Assembly: GCF_003326475.1 (NCBI RefSeq)
Contig: NZ_JPWA01000002.1
Location: 124,001-188,000 of the forward strand
Source: Thalassospira xianhensis MCCC 1A02616
GTDB lineage: Bacteria > Pseudomonadota > Alphaproteobacteria > Rhodospirillales > Thalassospiraceae
Length of the DNA: 64,000 nt
Reading direction: 5' to 3'
Made by a program: the position numbers and the translations under genes. The notes below the pieces were generated by a model. The model was given only the letters and a program-made list of their open reading frames with translations, had not been told where the DNA came from and made no database searches. Below, piece by piece: positions 17,067 to 27,006 of this stretch (position 1 is its first letter; each line of letters begins with the position of its first letter).

Positions 17067-18145
17067 GACGATACCTTTCTGATCCACTGGTCGATTGCAA
17101 CGGCGATAATCGTCAGCCAGCCGATTGCAAACACCTGCCAAAGAACATCAACGCCGACAAGCCGCAGCCCGGAATTGAACACGCCAACGATCAATGCCCC
17201 GATCAGCGGGCCGATGATCGACCCGCGTCCGCCAAACAGCGAAATGCCACCAATCACAACTGCGGTAATCGATTGCAGGTTTGCTTCCTGAAAACTTTGC
17301 GGCGAAACCGAGCCAACGCGCCCGATCGATGCCCACGCACCAATGCCACATACTAGCCCGGCCAGACCATAAACCATGATAAGCGTGCGGTTGGTGCGAA
17401 TGCCCGAAAGCTCGGCGGCTTCCTTGTCATCGCCAATCGCATAAACATGCCGGCCCCAGCTTGTGTGGTTCAGGATGTACCAAAGTACGGCAAAAATGAC
17501 GAGCATCAGGACCGAGCCATAGGTGATCCTTGCCCCGCCAATCGCGATGCTTTCGCCAAAGAATTTCAAAAGCGGTGCGATTTCATCGAGTGTCTGGCTG
17601 CGGATCGACTGCGCGCCCGAAAGCCAAAGGTTCAGCGCAAAGAAAATGTTCCACGTACCCAGCGTCACGATAAAAGGCGGCAATTTGATCCGGGTGACCA
17701 GAAACCCGTTCAGCATCCCGGCCAGAATCCCGCCGACAAACCCGATCAGGATCGCAAGCGGTGCGGGAACGCCAAGCGTAATCGCAAGCTGCCCCATAAT
17801 GACCGACATCAGCACCATGATCGCGCCGACCGAAAGATCAATCCCGGCGGTCAGGATCACAAGGCTTTGGGCCGCGGCAAGAATGCCGATGATCGAAACC
17901 TGCTGCACAATCAGCGACAGGTTGAACGGCGAAAAGAACTTCGATCCCGCCAGTGCACCAAAAATGATAATCGAAATGACAAGGACAATCACCGGTACCA
18001 TTGTCGGATTGCCATGCAGGAAATGCTGCGTGGCATCCAGAAAGTTCCGGTTTTTATGTTCGAACTGCGCAACCGCCTTGTCGCTGGCGTCAAGCGTCTG
18101 TTCGTATTCCTGTTTTGTGCGAGATGTGCGAGCAGTTTCGCTCAT
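17063..18145 (-). CDS. frcC: Sugar ABC transporter permease (FrcC-like)
   Basis: 360 residues from the ATG at 18145, chosen because GGGAGGAAG is just upstream. A hydrophilic N-terminal extension of about 55 residues is followed by eight to ten membrane segments of the BPD_transp_2 type. Family blocks are LVILTAGIDLSVGAIMVL and the late GRGSIIGPLIGALIVGVF segment. This is the RbsC/FrcC permease class. It lies in the frc operon between frcB and frcA, separated from frcB by a hairpin that probably lowers its expression relative to the binding protein. Confidence 0.94.
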   Translation of the reverse strand: MSETARTSRTKQEYEQTLDASDKAVAQFEHKNRNFLDATQHFLHGNPTMVPVIVLVISIIIFGALAGSKFFSPFNLSLIVQQVSIIGILAAAQSLVILTAGIDLSVGAIMVLMSVIMGQLAITLGVPAPLAILIGFVGGILAGMLNGFLVTRIKLPPFIVTLGTWNIFFALNLWLSGAQSIRSQTLDEIAPLLKFFGESIAIGGARITYGSVLMLVIFAVLWYILNHTSWGRHVYAIGDDKEAAELSGIRTNRTLIMVYGLAGLVCGIGAWASIGRVGSVSPQSFQEANLQSITAVVIGGISLFGGRGSIIGPLIGALIVGVFNSGLRLVGVDVLWQVFAIGWLTIIAVAIDQWIRKVSS

Positions 18146-18281
18146 CGCTTCCTCCCGGCCTGGTCGTGAATATTGGTTGCGAAAAGGCATGCGCAACGGC
18201 TCATCACATGCCCCCGCCGGTTCTGATGACCGGTTTGCATCGGGTAGGGGGCTGACCAAGTGTAACCTTTTTGTGGGACAA

Positions 18282-18306
18282 GAGGGCGGCGTTTATAACC
18301 GCCCTC
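18282..18306 (-). other. Hairpin between frcB and frcC
   Basis: Perfect eight-base-pair stem GAGGGCGG / CCGCCCTC with a nine-base loop and no T-run. Such hairpins after binding-protein genes usually stabilise the upstream mRNA so that more binding protein than permease is made. Confidence 0.75.
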
Positions 18307-18334
18307 CTCGAATATCGGAACGTTGCGTCGGGGC

Positions 18335-19363
18335 CTAGCCCCAGCAGCGTTTCATGCCTTCTTCGATATCAATCGACGGAACGCCTTCTGCCGGATCACC
18401 GGTCACAAGGTTAACCCCGGTGTCATAGAAGTTAAGACCTTCGGAATTGGCCGGTTTTTCACCGCTTTCGGCCCAGGACTTGATCGCCTCAATACCTTTG
18501 TAGGCCATATCAAGCGGATATTGCTGCGATGTCGCGCCAATCACGCCATCCTTGACGTTCAAAACGCCCGGGCAACCACCATCGACCGATACGATCAGAA
18601 CGCCTTCTTCCATGCCAAACGATTTCAGCGCCTCATAGGCACCGGCTGCTGCCGGTTCGTTGATGGTATAGACGACATTGATTTCGGAATCCTGCTGCAA
18701 CAGGTTTTCCATCGCCTTGCGGCCGCCTTCCTCGTTGCCGTTGGTGATGTCATGGCCGACAATGCGGGGATCATCTTCATCACCGATCTTGTTCGGGTCC
18801 TTGATGTCGATGCCAAAACCTTTCATGAAGCCTTGATCGCGCAGCACATCAACCGATGGTGCACTTGGCGTCAGGTCAAGAAACGCGATTTTCGCATCCG
18901 AGGCCTCATCGCCAAGCTTGGCTGCCGCCCACTGGCCGATCAGCTCACCGGCCTTGAAGTTATCGGTGGCAAAGGTTGCATCGGCCGAGTCAATCGGTTC
19001 AAGCGGTGTATCAAGGGCAATCACCAGCAATCCGGCATCGCGCGCCTTTTTGACAACCGGTACAATCGCCTTGGTATCCGATGCGGTCAGAAGGATCCCT
19101 TTGGCACCCGATGCAATGCAGGATTCAATCGCCTGCACCTGGGTTTCATGGTCACCATCGATTTTACCGGCAAAAGTCGAAAGGTTGACGCCATTTGCCA
19201 CAGACGCGGCCTGTGCGCCTTCTTTCATTTTCACGAAGAACGGATTGATATCGGTTTTGGTGATAAGGCAGGCACCGATTTCATCGGCTTTGGCTCCGTT
19301 GGGTGCAACGGCAAGGCCAAGCGCAAGCGCCCCAAGGGTGGCGCCAACAAGAGTCTTCTTCAT
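18335..19363 (-). CDS. frcB: Periplasmic sugar-binding protein (FrcB-like)
   Basis: 342 residues from the ATG at 19363, with GGGAGG upstream. The signal peptide is [20 protein letters not shown], cleaved near GAKA-DE. The mature protein is a type 1 periplasmic binding protein with conserved segments [28 protein letters not shown] and [12 protein letters not shown], and a hinge-type ending. It binds the sugar for FrcC/FrcA. It is the promoter-proximal gene of the operon and is divergent from the ROK regulator; a perfect inverted repeat lies between them. The substrate set (fructose, possibly ribose or mannose) is inferred from the S. meliloti operon. Confidence 0.9.
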   Translation of the reverse strand: MKKTLVGATLGALALGLAVAPNGAKADEIGACLITKTDINPFFVKMKEGAQAASVANGVNLSTFAGKIDGDHETQVQAIESCIASGAKGILLTASDTKAIVPVVKKARDAGLLVIALDTPLEPIDSADATFATDNFKAGELIGQWAAAKLGDEASDAKIAFLDLTPSAPSVDVLRDQGFMKGFGIDIKDPNKIGDEDDPRIVGHDITNGNEEGGRKAMENLLQQDSEINVVYTINEPAAAGAYEALKSFGMEEGVLIVSVDGGCPGVLNVKDGVIGATSQQYPLDMAYKGIEAIKSWAESGEKPANSEGLNFYDTGVNLVTGDPAEGVPSIDIEEGMKRCWG

Positions 19364-19500
19364 CTGTTTCCTCCCAGGAATAACCTGATGTTCGGCCATT
19401 TTGGCCGGATTTGTTCATTTTGCGACAGGTGGAACGCATCGTTACGTGCGTCTTTTGCGCCTGTCTGTTGCCTACGACACACCAAATGCTCGAAGCTGTC

Positions 19501-19529
19501 AATTAATAAATCCGATTGATTTATTAATT
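19501..19529. promoter_or_regulatory. Perfect 12-bp inverted repeat, likely operator of the frc ROK regulator
   Basis: Arms AATTAATAAATC (19501-19512) and GATTTATTAATT (19518-19529) with a five-base centre, in the divergent frcB/ROK promoter region. It is AT-rich, unlike the surrounding DNA. The TTAATAAAT core resembles the TTATTnnn half-sites of Mlc/NagC, also ROK proteins. No T-run follows, and no gene ends here, so it is not a terminator. Confidence 0.7.
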
Positions 19530-19586
19530 AATCCTGTCACTCTTTTATCCATTCGGGCAATAAAGAACCCGAGTGGGAGGATAAAA

Positions 19587-20834
19587 ATGACAGCTTCGCT
19601 GCAGACCAACCCTGACGGGATCGGGGATGAAAGCCAGTCCGCGCGTCCGCTTCATCCGGGCGGGGGGGCTAATCAGTTGCGCGTGCGCGCCTATAATGAA
19701 CGGCTGGTGCTGTCGCTGGTCCGCCGTAATATCGGATTGTCAAAGGCCGATATCGCCCGCCTCTCTGGCCTTTCTGCTCAAACCGTCTCCGTGATCATGC
19801 GCGCCCTTGAAAAGGATGGGTTGCTTAAACGCGGTGATCCGGTGCGCGGCAAGGTTGGCAAACCATCGATCCCGATGGCGCTCAACCCGGATGGTGTTTT
19901 TTCCTTCGGACTTAAAATCGGCCGACGCAGTGCCGAACTGATCCTGATGGATTTTGTCGGTACAGTACGCGCCAGCCTGAACGAAGCCTATAAATATCCG
20001 ACTCCCGATGGCATCCGCAAATTCGTCCGGACCTCGGTCGAACAATTGTCCGGCGGGCTATCCCCCGCCCAGCGCCAACGCATCGCCGGGATCGGCATTG
20101 CCGCCCCGTTCGAATTATGGAACTGGGTCGAAGAAGTCGGCGCACCACCCGAAGACATGAGCGCCTGGCGCGAAGTCGATCTGATCGACACCATCGGCGA
20201 AATCGTACCATTCCCGGTCTTTCAGCAGAACGATGCAACGGCGGCCTGCGGGGCGGAACTGGTCTTTGGGGCGGGGCCGAATTATTCCGATTTCGCCTAT
20301 TTCTTTATCGGTTCTTTCATTGGCGGCGGCGTCGTGCTCAATCAGGCACTTTATGCCGGTAAAACCGGCAATGCCGGGGCTTTTGGCTCGATGCCTGTGC
20401 CCTCGCGTTCTGGCCATCCCAGCCAGTTGATCGATCAGGCATCCATCTTCGTGCTCGAAGAAATGCTGACCCGCGAAGGCCGCGATCCCGCCTTGTTGTG
20501 GAAGGATCCCGACTACTGGCATCAGCTTGGCGCAACCCTTGATCTCTGGATTGACCATACCGCACGGGGCCTTGCGATTGCCATTACCTCGGTCTGCTCG
20601 GTGATTGATTTCGAAGCCGTCATTGTCGATGGCGGCTTCCCCAAAGATGTCTGTGCCAGAATTGTCGATGCCACGCGCAAGGCAATGCTCAAACTCGACC
20701 TGCAGGGCATCGCCACCCCGCATATCGAACAGGGCATGGTCGGCAGTGCCGCCCGCGCCATCGGTGCCGCCAGCCTGCCACTGTTTTCCCGATATCTTCT
20801 CGATCAGAACGTCCTGTTCAAACAGATGGCCTGA
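19587..20834 (+). CDS. ROK-family transcriptional regulator (FrcR-like)
   Basis: 415 residues from the ATG at 19587, preceded by GGGAGG. The N-terminal winged HTH (about 35-95) has LSKADIARLSGLSAQTVSVI. The ROK sugar-kinase-like domain follows with IAGIGIAAPFELW, a phosphate-loop-like FFIGSFIGGGVVLN, and GKTGNAGAFGSMPV. The usual ROK zinc motif (CxCGxxGCxE) is not visible, so it is probably a regulator without zinc-dependent kinase function. It is divergent from frcB, as the frcR gene is in S. meliloti, and very likely binds the inverted repeat at 19501-19529. It ends 14 bases from the convergent gloB stop. Confidence 0.9.
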   Translation: MTASLQTNPDGIGDESQSARPLHPGGGANQLRVRAYNERLVLSLVRRNIGLSKADIARLSGLSAQTVSVIMRALEKDGLLKRGDPVRGKVGKPSIPMALNPDGVFSFGLKIGRRSAELILMDFVGTVRASLNEAYKYPTPDGIRKFVRTSVEQLSGGLSPAQRQRIAGIGIAAPFELWNWVEEVGAPPEDMSAWREVDLIDTIGEIVPFPVFQQNDATAACGAELVFGAGPNYSDFAYFFIGSFIGGGVVLNQALYAGKTGNAGAFGSMPVPSRSGHPSQLIDQASIFVLEEMLTREGRDPALLWKDPDYWHQLGATLDLWIDHTARGLAIAITSVCSVIDFEAVIVDGGFPKDVCARIVDATRKAMLKLDLQGIATPHIEQGMVGSAARAIGAASLPLFSRYLLDQNVLFKQMA

Positions 20835-20848
20835 TCAGGAACGGATCG

Positions 20849-21619
20849 TCAGAACCGATCCTTCCGCCCGCGGATTTCGGCAAAAATCTCGGTGGCAGTT
20901 GCGCCTTCCATACCAAGGTCGCTGGCAATCGATGCATGATCGGCGCGTAGGAACGGGTTGGTTGCCAGTTCCTTGTCCATGCGTGATGGGATGGTCGGGA
21001 TACCGCGTGCGCGCAGGTCATCAATTTCCGCGCAGCGCGCCTTAAGCGCCACATTGCCGGTTTCAATCGTTGCCGCAAACCGGGCATTGGACTGGGTATA
21101 TTCATGCCCGCAATACACCAGTGTATCACCCGGCAAATTGCGAAATTTTTGCAGGGATTGCCACATCTGATCAGGCGTTCCTTCAAACAACCGCCCGCAA
21201 CCCAACGCAAACAGGCTGTCGCCCGAAAACAGGGCAGATACCGCCGGAAAATAAAACGCAATATGGCCGCTGGTATGGCCCGGCACGTCAAAGACCTGCC
21301 CGGAAAGGGCACCGATCATTACCGTATCCCCCTCGGCCACTTTCTGATCCATGCCGGGAATGCGCATGGTTTCGGCCTTGGGGCCAATCAGTTTCGCGCC
21401 ATATCTGGTGATCAGTTCCGCATTGCCGCCGATATGATCATTGTGATGATGGGTATTGATCACAAGATCAAGCGACCAGTCGCGATCTTCAAGCTCGGCT
21501 ACCACCGGGCCTGCCTCGCCCGGATCGACAATCGCCGTCATGCCGGTTTCGTGGCAGCGCACCAGATAGGTGTAATTATCGGAAAGGCACGGAATGACAA
21601 AAACATCGCCTGCGGACAT
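20849..21619 (-). CDS. gloB: Hydroxyacylglutathione hydrolase (glyoxalase II)
   Basis: Hydrolyses S-lactoylglutathione to lactate and glutathione in methylglyoxal detoxification. 256 residues from the ATG at 21619. The metallo-beta-lactamase motif THHHNDHIGG binds the two metals; further ligands are in VPGHTSGH and LFSGDSLFALGCGRLFEG, and YCGHEYT follows. The C-terminal HAGH domain has NPFLRAD and a final FAEIRGRKD. It is divergent from a methyltransferase gene, a pairing common in alphaproteobacteria. Confidence 0.95.
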   Translation of the reverse strand: MSAGDVFVIPCLSDNYTYLVRCHETGMTAIVDPGEAGPVVAELEDRDWSLDLVINTHHHNDHIGGNAELITRYGAKLIGPKAETMRIPGMDQKVAEGDTVMIGALSGQVFDVPGHTSGHIAFYFPAVSALFSGDSLFALGCGRLFEGTPDQMWQSLQKFRNLPGDTLVYCGHEYTQSNARFAATIETGNVALKARCAEIDDLRARGIPTIPSRMDKELATNPFLRADHASIASDLGMEGATATEIFAEIRGRKDRF

Positions 21620-21773
21620 GGCCGACCTCGCGTGTGTGAAAAAATATGGGTTAAGCCTATCAGCTTGCGGCTTCTTAAAACAATCACGCATCGTGCAAAG
21701 TTTTTGCGCTTCTATGAGGTCACGGGTGCGTAAATGAGTTCCCGCCCGTATCACTCGATGCTAGGCTGCTTTC

Positions 21774-22595
21774 ATGCGTCAGGATGTAGTTGATCTTCAC
21801 CGTTTTTATGCCGGAAGCCTCGGGCAGGCCGCCCGCCGCCTGATCCGGCGCCGTTTGCGCGTCATGTGGTCGGATGTGCGCGGCATGCGGGTTCTGGGTT
21901 TTGGTTACGCCACGCCCTATCTGCGCCCCTTCATGGGCGAGGCAGAGCGCGTACTGGCCTTCATGCCCGCCCAGCAGGGCTGCGTGCCGTGGCCTGCGGG
22001 TGACCCGAACCATGTCGCCCTTACCGAAGAAACCATGCTGCCGCTGCCCGATAGCTCGGTCGACCGCATTCTGCTGGTGCATCTGGTCGAACATTCCGAT
22101 TCCATGCGCCGACTGATGCGCGAATGCTGGCGGGTCCTGACCCCCAATGGCCGGATCGTGGTGGTAACACCCAACCGAAGCTCGCTTTGGTCCTGGTCGG
22201 AAAATACACCATTTGGCTTTGGTCATCCCTATAGCGTGTCGCAGCTTCAAAACCTGATGCGCGAAAACATGTTCCTGCCTGTGCAGCACAGCCGTGCATT
22301 GTTCCTGCCCCCGACCCAGCGACGGTTTCTGCTGCGCTGGTCGCAGGTATTTGAAAATGTAGGATCGCGTCTGTTCAAGGCGTTTGCGGGTGTCTCGATT
22401 GTCGAAGCCGGCAAACAGCTTTACGCCAGCACCGGCACTCCGGCGCGCAAGCGCCGCCTTGTGCATATCCCGGTTTCCGTGCCCCCCCTGCGCCCGGCCG
22501 ATGGCAATCAAAGCCATCAGGGCAAGCTTCTGACATGTGAAAAACGCGCCGATGATCCAACCGGGAAATCAGATTGCTCTGCTTCCGGGGATTGA
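21774..22595 (+). CDS. Class I SAM-dependent methyltransferase beside gloB
   Basis: 273 residues. SAM motif I is partly degenerate (RVLGFGYATPYLRP) and lacks the classic GxGxG. The Methyltransf_11 block is clear: LPLPDSSVDRILLVHLVEHS, followed by LTPNGRIVVVTPNRSSLW. The C-terminus is basic. The function is unknown; proteins of this type are encoded next to gloB across many alphaproteobacteria. It could also act on a small metabolite or lipid. Confidence 0.85.
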   Translation: MRQDVVDLHRFYAGSLGQAARRLIRRRLRVMWSDVRGMRVLGFGYATPYLRPFMGEAERVLAFMPAQQGCVPWPAGDPNHVALTEETMLPLPDSSVDRILLVHLVEHSDSMRRLMRECWRVLTPNGRIVVVTPNRSSLWSWSENTPFGFGHPYSVSQLQNLMRENMFLPVQHSRALFLPPTQRRFLLRWSQVFENVGSRLFKAFAGVSIVEAGKQLYASTGTPARKRRLVHIPVSVPPLRPADGNQSHQGKLLTCEKRADDPTGKSDCSASGD

Positions 22596-22654
22596 CCTTT
22601 GTTGCTGCAATCGCGAAATAACAGTCTTGGCGTTTGCTGGGAAAACAAGAAAAA

Positions 22655-23467
22655 ATGCATAACGGGATTGGCAAAAGGGCAACGTGGCTTCGGGCTGCGC
22701 TGATATCGCTGTTATTGTGCGGTACTGCATCGGCGAAGGAACCGATACGGATCGAACTGTTTGGCGAGGAAAACAATATCCCCTACGCCTATCTCGAAGA
22801 TGGCGTTCAGCCCGCCGGAATTTATGTCCGCATCCTGCGCGAGGCATTCCGCAAACTGCCCGACTATCATGTAAGCTTTGCCGCCATGCCGTTCAAACGG
22901 GGTATGGATTTGTTGCAATCCGGGCAGATATTCGGATATTTCCCGCCCTATTATCGTGAAAGCCGCGACTGGATTGAACGCTATTCCGTGCCGATCCTTC
23001 AGGAAACGGTGGTTGCGATCTGTAATGACGACTATGTCCGAAGCCATCGGCTCGACCATTTCCCGCGCGATTTCAAAGGTGCCAGATTTGCTAATAATGC
23101 CGGCTATCGTATGGCCGGAACCCCCTTTTTCGAGATGGTCGAGAAGGGCGATATCGAACTTGAAGAAGGCAACACCACCGAGAGCAATCTGCGCTTTCTG
23201 ATGGCCGGGCGGGTGGATTGTTATGTCAATGAACGGATGGCCATCCTGGCGGGCCTGCGTGAATTGCGCACGGACCCGGACATTGCGCGCAAATTCAACG
23301 AGGTTGCGATCATCGCGCGCGAATTCGGTTATGTCGCATTCGGCCCGGATCCCGAAGGCAAATGGCCCTATCGTGATAAGTTCGCCAATGATCTTGACCG
23401 TGTATTGCTCGATATGAAGCAAAGCGGCGAAATCGACCGGTTGGTCACGGAATATTTCGCGTATTAG
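22655..23467 (+). CDS. Extracellular solute-binding protein, family 3-like
   Basis: 270 residues from the ATG at 22655; a TTG at 22634 would add seven residues. A signal peptide (WLRAALISLLLCGTASA) precedes a bilobed SBP_bac_3-type domain. Visible features are PYAYLEDGVQPAGIYVRILREAF (lobe 1) and LMAGRVDCYVNERMAIL (lobe 2), with an ending typical of family-3 proteins. No permease or ATPase genes are adjacent, so it may be an orphan binding protein or sensory input. The ligand is unknown, most likely an amino acid or similar small polar compound. Confidence 0.82.
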   Translation: MHNGIGKRATWLRAALISLLLCGTASAKEPIRIELFGEENNIPYAYLEDGVQPAGIYVRILREAFRKLPDYHVSFAAMPFKRGMDLLQSGQIFGYFPPYYRESRDWIERYSVPILQETVVAICNDDYVRSHRLDHFPRDFKGARFANNAGYRMAGTPFFEMVEKGDIELEEGNTTESNLRFLMAGRVDCYVNERMAILAGLRELRTDPDIARKFNEVAIIAREFGYVAFGPDPEGKWPYRDKFANDLDRVLLDMKQSGEIDRLVTEYFAY

Positions 23468-23487
23468 GCCTCTTGCCCCTACACAAA

Positions 23488-23515
23488 AAAAGCCGCCGGG
23501 GAACCGGCGGCTTTT
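23488..23515. terminator. Bidirectional terminator, SBP gene and petC
   Basis: Perfect 12-base-pair stem AAAAGCCGCCGG / CCGGCGGCTTTT with a four-base loop, between two convergent genes. Confidence 0.93.
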
Positions 23516-23540
23516 AACGTCTTAGCAGATATTCGAACGC

Positions 23541-24317
23541 TTAATGTTCGACATCACGCCAGATTTTGCGTTTCACCGCATACAGCATCGCGGTCAAAAC
23601 GATCAGGAACAGGATAACTTTCAGGCCCATGGATTTGCGGGCTTCAAGTTCCGGCTGTGCTGTCCAGTTCAGGAACGCAACAACATCACGCGCATGCTGT
23701 TCCATCGTCATTGGCGTGCCATCGGTATATTCAACAGCCTCGTCATAAAGCGGCGGTGCCATTGAAATCTGATGACCCGGGAAGTAGTGGTTGTAATGCT
23801 TCCCTTCCGAAAGGTCGAAGCCTTCGGGGGCTTCTTCCTCGTAACCGGTCAGCAGACCGAAAACATAATCCGGGCCTGCTACGCGGGCTTTGTTCATCAG
23901 CGACAGATCCGGCGGAATTGCCCCGCCGTTTGAAGCAGCCGCAGCCTTTTCATTGGCAAAGGGCGACGGGAAATAATCGGACGGCTTGCCCGGACGGGTG
24001 AACATGTCACCATCATCGTTCGGGCCGTCTTCTATTTCATAGTCCGCGGCAATTGCCTTGATCTGGTCTTCGTTGAAGCCGATGCCCTGAAGGTTACGGA
24101 ACGCAATGAAGCGAAGGCTGTGACAGCCTGCGCAGACGTTTTTGTAAACCTGGAAGCCACGCTGCAACTGGGCGCGGTCATAAGTGCCAAACAACCCGTC
24201 CCAGCTCCAGTCCTGCGACGGCGGAACCGGCGCGTCACCGGCGGCTTTTGCGCCCGTGCCGGCAAGGGCAGTCAGGGCAAATGCGGCTGCCATGGCGGTA
24301 AGTGCAAATTTACGCAT
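23541..24317 (-). CDS. petC: Cytochrome c1 of the bc1 complex
   Basis: 258 residues from the ATG at 24317, preceded by GGAGGGGG inside the end of petB. A signal peptide ([20 protein letters not shown]) precedes the mature domain. The heme c site is CAGCHS, and the sixth-ligand Met is in [12 protein letters not shown] single C-terminal membrane anchor ([17 protein letters not shown]) ends in basic residues. It passes electrons from the Rieske protein to soluble cytochrome c. It is the last gene of petABC, overlapping petB by eight bases. Confidence 0.97.
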   Translation of the reverse strand: MRKFALTAMAAAFALTALAGTGAKAAGDAPVPPSQDWSWDGLFGTYDRAQLQRGFQVYKNVCAGCHSLRFIAFRNLQGIGFNEDQIKAIAADYEIEDGPNDDGDMFTRPGKPSDYFPSPFANEKAAAASNGGAIPPDLSLMNKARVAGPDYVFGLLTGYEEEAPEGFDLSEGKHYNHYFPGHQISMAPPLYDEAVEYTDGTPMTMEQHARDVVAFLNWTAQPELEARKSMGLKVILFLIVLTAMLYAVKRKIWRDVEH

Positions 24318-25578
24318 TTGCCCCCTCCTTGAGAACGGATTCGCTGATACTCGCCGGAAGCGGTTTGGGTCGTTCCAGTTTGCCCACAAGCGGCATGACC
24401 ACAAGGAAATGCACAAAGTAGTACAGCGTTGAAAGCTGGCCCATGACGATGACCTTAAGGCCCTCGATCCCCATAAAGTAATCATCGGGTGCCTTTGCAC
24501 CGCAATATCCGAGCACGAAAGTGTCGATGACAAACAGCCAGAAGAACCATTTGTAAACCGGACGGAATTTCGAGCTGCGAACCTTCGAGGTGTCAAGCCA
24601 CGGAATAACGAACAGGATCACGATCGACGCAAACATTGCCAGCACGCCCAGCAGCTTTGCCGGAATACCAAAGATCGTGAAATCGATTGACCGCAGGATC
24701 GCGTAGAACGGCAGGAAGTACCATTCCGGCACGATATGCGGCGGGGTTACCAGTGGATTGGCCGGGATGTAGTTATCCGGGTGGCCTAGGAAATCCGGGG
24801 CAAAGAACACAAACGCACTAAAGAAGATCAGGAACACGCCCAGACCGAACAGGTCCTTGATCGTATAGTACGGATGGAACGGAATGCTGTCCTGCGGGGT
24901 TTTGATTTCAACCCCGGTCGGGTTGTTCGACCGCACGGAATGCAATGCCCAGACATGCAGGACGACAAGGCCCAGAATGACGAATGGCATCAGATAATGC
25001 AGCGAGAAGAACCGGTTCAGCGTCGGGTTATCAACCGAGAAACCGCCCCACAGCCAGGTCACCAGCGGATCACCGATGACAGGGAAGGCCGAGAACAGGT
25101 TGGTAATAACCGTGGCACCCCAGAAGGACATCTGGCCCCACGGCAGGACATAGCCCATGAAGGCGGTCGCCATCATCGCCAGCAGGATCAGAATCCCGAT
25201 CCACCACAGCATTTCGCGCGGAGCTTTATATGACCCGTAATACAGGCCACGGAAAATATGGATAAACACGGCAATGAAGAACATCGACGCGCCGTTCATA
25301 TGGATATAGCGGATCAGCCAGCCATAATTCACATCACGCATGATGCGTTCGACCGATTCAAACGCCATACTCGTATGCGGCGTATAATTCATCACCAGGA
25401 AAATCCCGGAGAGGATCATCGTCACCAGAACAAAACCGGCAAGGGAACCAAAGTTCCACATATAGGACAGGTTCTTCGGGGTCGGATATTCATATGCGGA
25501 ATGGTGCAACATGGAAATGATCGGAAGACGATCATCGACCCATTTCACCACTTTGTTATTCCAGACGGGTGCACTCAT
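24310..25578 (-). CDS. petB: Cytochrome b of the bc1 complex
   Basis: 422 residues with eight membrane helices. Heme b ligands are in helices B and D ([16 protein letters not shown] and [13 protein letters not shown]). The Qo-site PEWY motif is present in [15 protein letters not shown]. It oxidises ubiquinol and reduces quinone in the Q cycle. It lies 11 bases after petA and overlaps petC. Confidence 0.98.
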   Translation of the reverse strand: MSAPVWNNKVVKWVDDRLPIISMLHHSAYEYPTPKNLSYMWNFGSLAGFVLVTMILSGIFLVMNYTPHTSMAFESVERIMRDVNYGWLIRYIHMNGASMFFIAVFIHIFRGLYYGSYKAPREMLWWIGILILLAMMATAFMGYVLPWGQMSFWGATVITNLFSAFPVIGDPLVTWLWGGFSVDNPTLNRFFSLHYLMPFVILGLVVLHVWALHSVRSNNPTGVEIKTPQDSIPFHPYYTIKDLFGLGVFLIFFSAFVFFAPDFLGHPDNYIPANPLVTPPHIVPEWYFLPFYAILRSIDFTIFGIPAKLLGVLAMFASIVILFVIPWLDTSKVRSSKFRPVYKWFFWLFVIDTFVLGYCGAKAPDDYFMGIEGLKVIVMGQLSTLYYFVHFLVVMPLVGKLERPKPLPASISESVLKEGANA

Positions 25579-25589
25579 CTTACAGCTCC

Positions 25590-26141
25590 TTAGCCGATCC
25601 GGACGGATGTGTCGGTGAGGAAGGTGTAGGTCGGCACCTCTAGGTTCTTCGGCGCAGGACCCCGGCGAATACGGCCAGACGTATCATAGTGCGAGCCGTG
25701 GCAAGGACAGTACCAGCCGTCATAATCACCGCGGGCCTCGCCTGTGGCGGTGCCCATCGGAATGCAGCCCAGATGGGTACAGACACCGACAACGATCAGC
25801 CATTCCTTTTTCTCGACGCGTGCGTCATCGGCCTGCGGATCGACCAGCTCGTTCAGTGCGACCTCTTCGGCCTCGTTGATTTCACGTTCGGTACGGTGGC
25901 GGATGAATACGGGTTTACCGCGCCACATGACCTTGATGGCCTGACCGACCGGAATATTTGACAGGTTAACTTCGACCGAGGCCAGCGCAAGAACGTCCTT
26001 GGACGGGTTCATGCTGTCCACGAACGGCCACAGCGCCATGCCGGTGCCAACAACACCGACTGCCGTGGTCGCCAGGGTCAGGAAATCCCTGCGGTTCTCG
26101 TCCGGGTTATGATCCCCGGATGATTGCACCGTTTGCGACAT
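25590..26141 (-). CDS. petA: Ubiquinol-cytochrome c reductase iron-sulfur subunit (Rieske)
   Basis: 183 residues from the ATG at 26141. The N-terminal twin-arginine motif NRRDFLT precedes the single membrane anchor. The two Rieske cluster-binding loops, CTHLGC and CPCHGSHYD, hold the [2Fe-2S] centre with two Cys and two His. It is the first gene of petABC; its promoter must lie in the 394-base gap upstream. Confidence 0.97.
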   Translation of the reverse strand: MSQTVQSSGDHNPDENRRDFLTLATTAVGVVGTGMALWPFVDSMNPSKDVLALASVEVNLSNIPVGQAIKVMWRGKPVFIRHRTEREINEAEEVALNELVDPQADDARVEKKEWLIVVGVCTHLGCIPMGTATGEARGDYDGWYCPCHGSHYDTSGRIRRGPAPKNLEVPTYTFLTDTSVRIG

Positions 26142-26535
26142 AATGTATTCCTCTTTCTGCCCCCAAAACAGGCATGCGGAATGCCCAACTGCACACTTAG
26201 GGCAAACACCTTTAATTTCCATTGACGGAAATCAAACAATGCTTTTGCCCCAAAGCCTTCAGGCCTGAAACCGGGTTCGTATACTAACAAAAAAGAGGTT
26301 TGTTAAGGGGAACTTGGAGTTGCAAATTGTTCGCATTCGATTTGCCTATTTGGTTTTGCGCTGCACAATGGAAGCGAACGTAGCGTTTTCTAACAGGCTG
26401 GCGTATTCACAACCAAGTGGTTATATCCTTGTCTCGCCTTATTCCAAATAAGTCTAATGGCGATATATCGGCGTAATTTTGTAAGGTTTTGCGCCCGGAT
26501 TTCAGGTCGAAAATATTACGAGTCTATAGGGCGTT
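26142..26535. promoter_or_regulatory. petA / trmL divergent intergenic region
   Basis: This 394-base gap has no convincing gene. It carries two small perfect inverted repeats: ATTTCC/GGAAAT with a six-base spacer at 26215-26232, close to petA, and TAACAAA/TTTGTTA with a seven-base spacer at 26285-26305. Either could be an operator for petABC. It must hold promoters for petA (minus) and trmL-hemF (plus), but I could not assign -10/-35 boxes safely. Confidence 0.45.
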
Positions 26536-27006
26536 ATGAGAATCTGTCTATTCGAACCCGACATTCCCCAGAACACCGGTACAATCCTGCGCATGGCGGC
26601 ATGTCTTGGCGTTCCCGTTGATATTATCGAGCCCTGTGGTTTTCTTCTGACCTCGGCGGCACTCAAGCGTGCGGGGATGGATTATCTGGGGGCGGCGGAT
26701 TATACACGCCATGCCGATTGGCGCGGCTTTGTGCAGGCGCGTAATGATGGAACCGTTCCGGGGCGTCTGGTATTGCTGACGACCAAGGGGGCGGTGCCCT
26801 ATTGCGATTTTGACTATAGACCGGATGATATTCTGATGCTGGGCTCCGAAAGCAGTGGTGTGCCCGATCAGGTGCATGATTATGTCGATGCCCGCGTCGT
26901 TATTCCGTTAAAACCCGGAATGCGGTCACTTAACGTTGCTATGGCAACCGCCATGACATTGGGTGAGGCCCTTCGACAAACCAGCAGCTTTCCGGAGAAG
27001 GCCTGA
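26536..27006 (+). CDS. trmL: tRNA (cytidine(34)-2'-O)-methyltransferase
   Basis: 156 residues, a minimal SPOUT methyltransferase. Typical TrmL features are [20 protein letters not shown] at the N-terminus, [12 protein letters not shown] in the knot, and [18 protein letters not shown] at the C-terminus, forming the SAM-binding trefoil knot. It methylates the wobble base of leucine tRNAs. Its stop overlaps the hemF start (TGATG), so the two are co-translated. Confidence 0.95.
   Translation: MRICLFEPDIPQNTGTILRMAACLGVPVDIIEPCGFLLTSAALKRAGMDYLGAADYTRHADWRGFVQARNDGTVPGRLVLLTTKGAVPYCDFDYRPDDILMLGSESSGVPDQVHDYVDARVVIPLKPGMRSLNVAMATAMTLGEALRQTSSFPEKA

Noticed and set aside
18282-18306. Hairpin between frcB and frcC considered as a terminator
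   Set aside because: No T-run follows on the minus strand and the operon continues; treated as an mRNA-stabilising element.
18323-19519. 398-codon plus-strand open frame opposite frcB
   Set aside because: Antisense to a signal-peptide-bearing binding protein in an intact operon; no family features.
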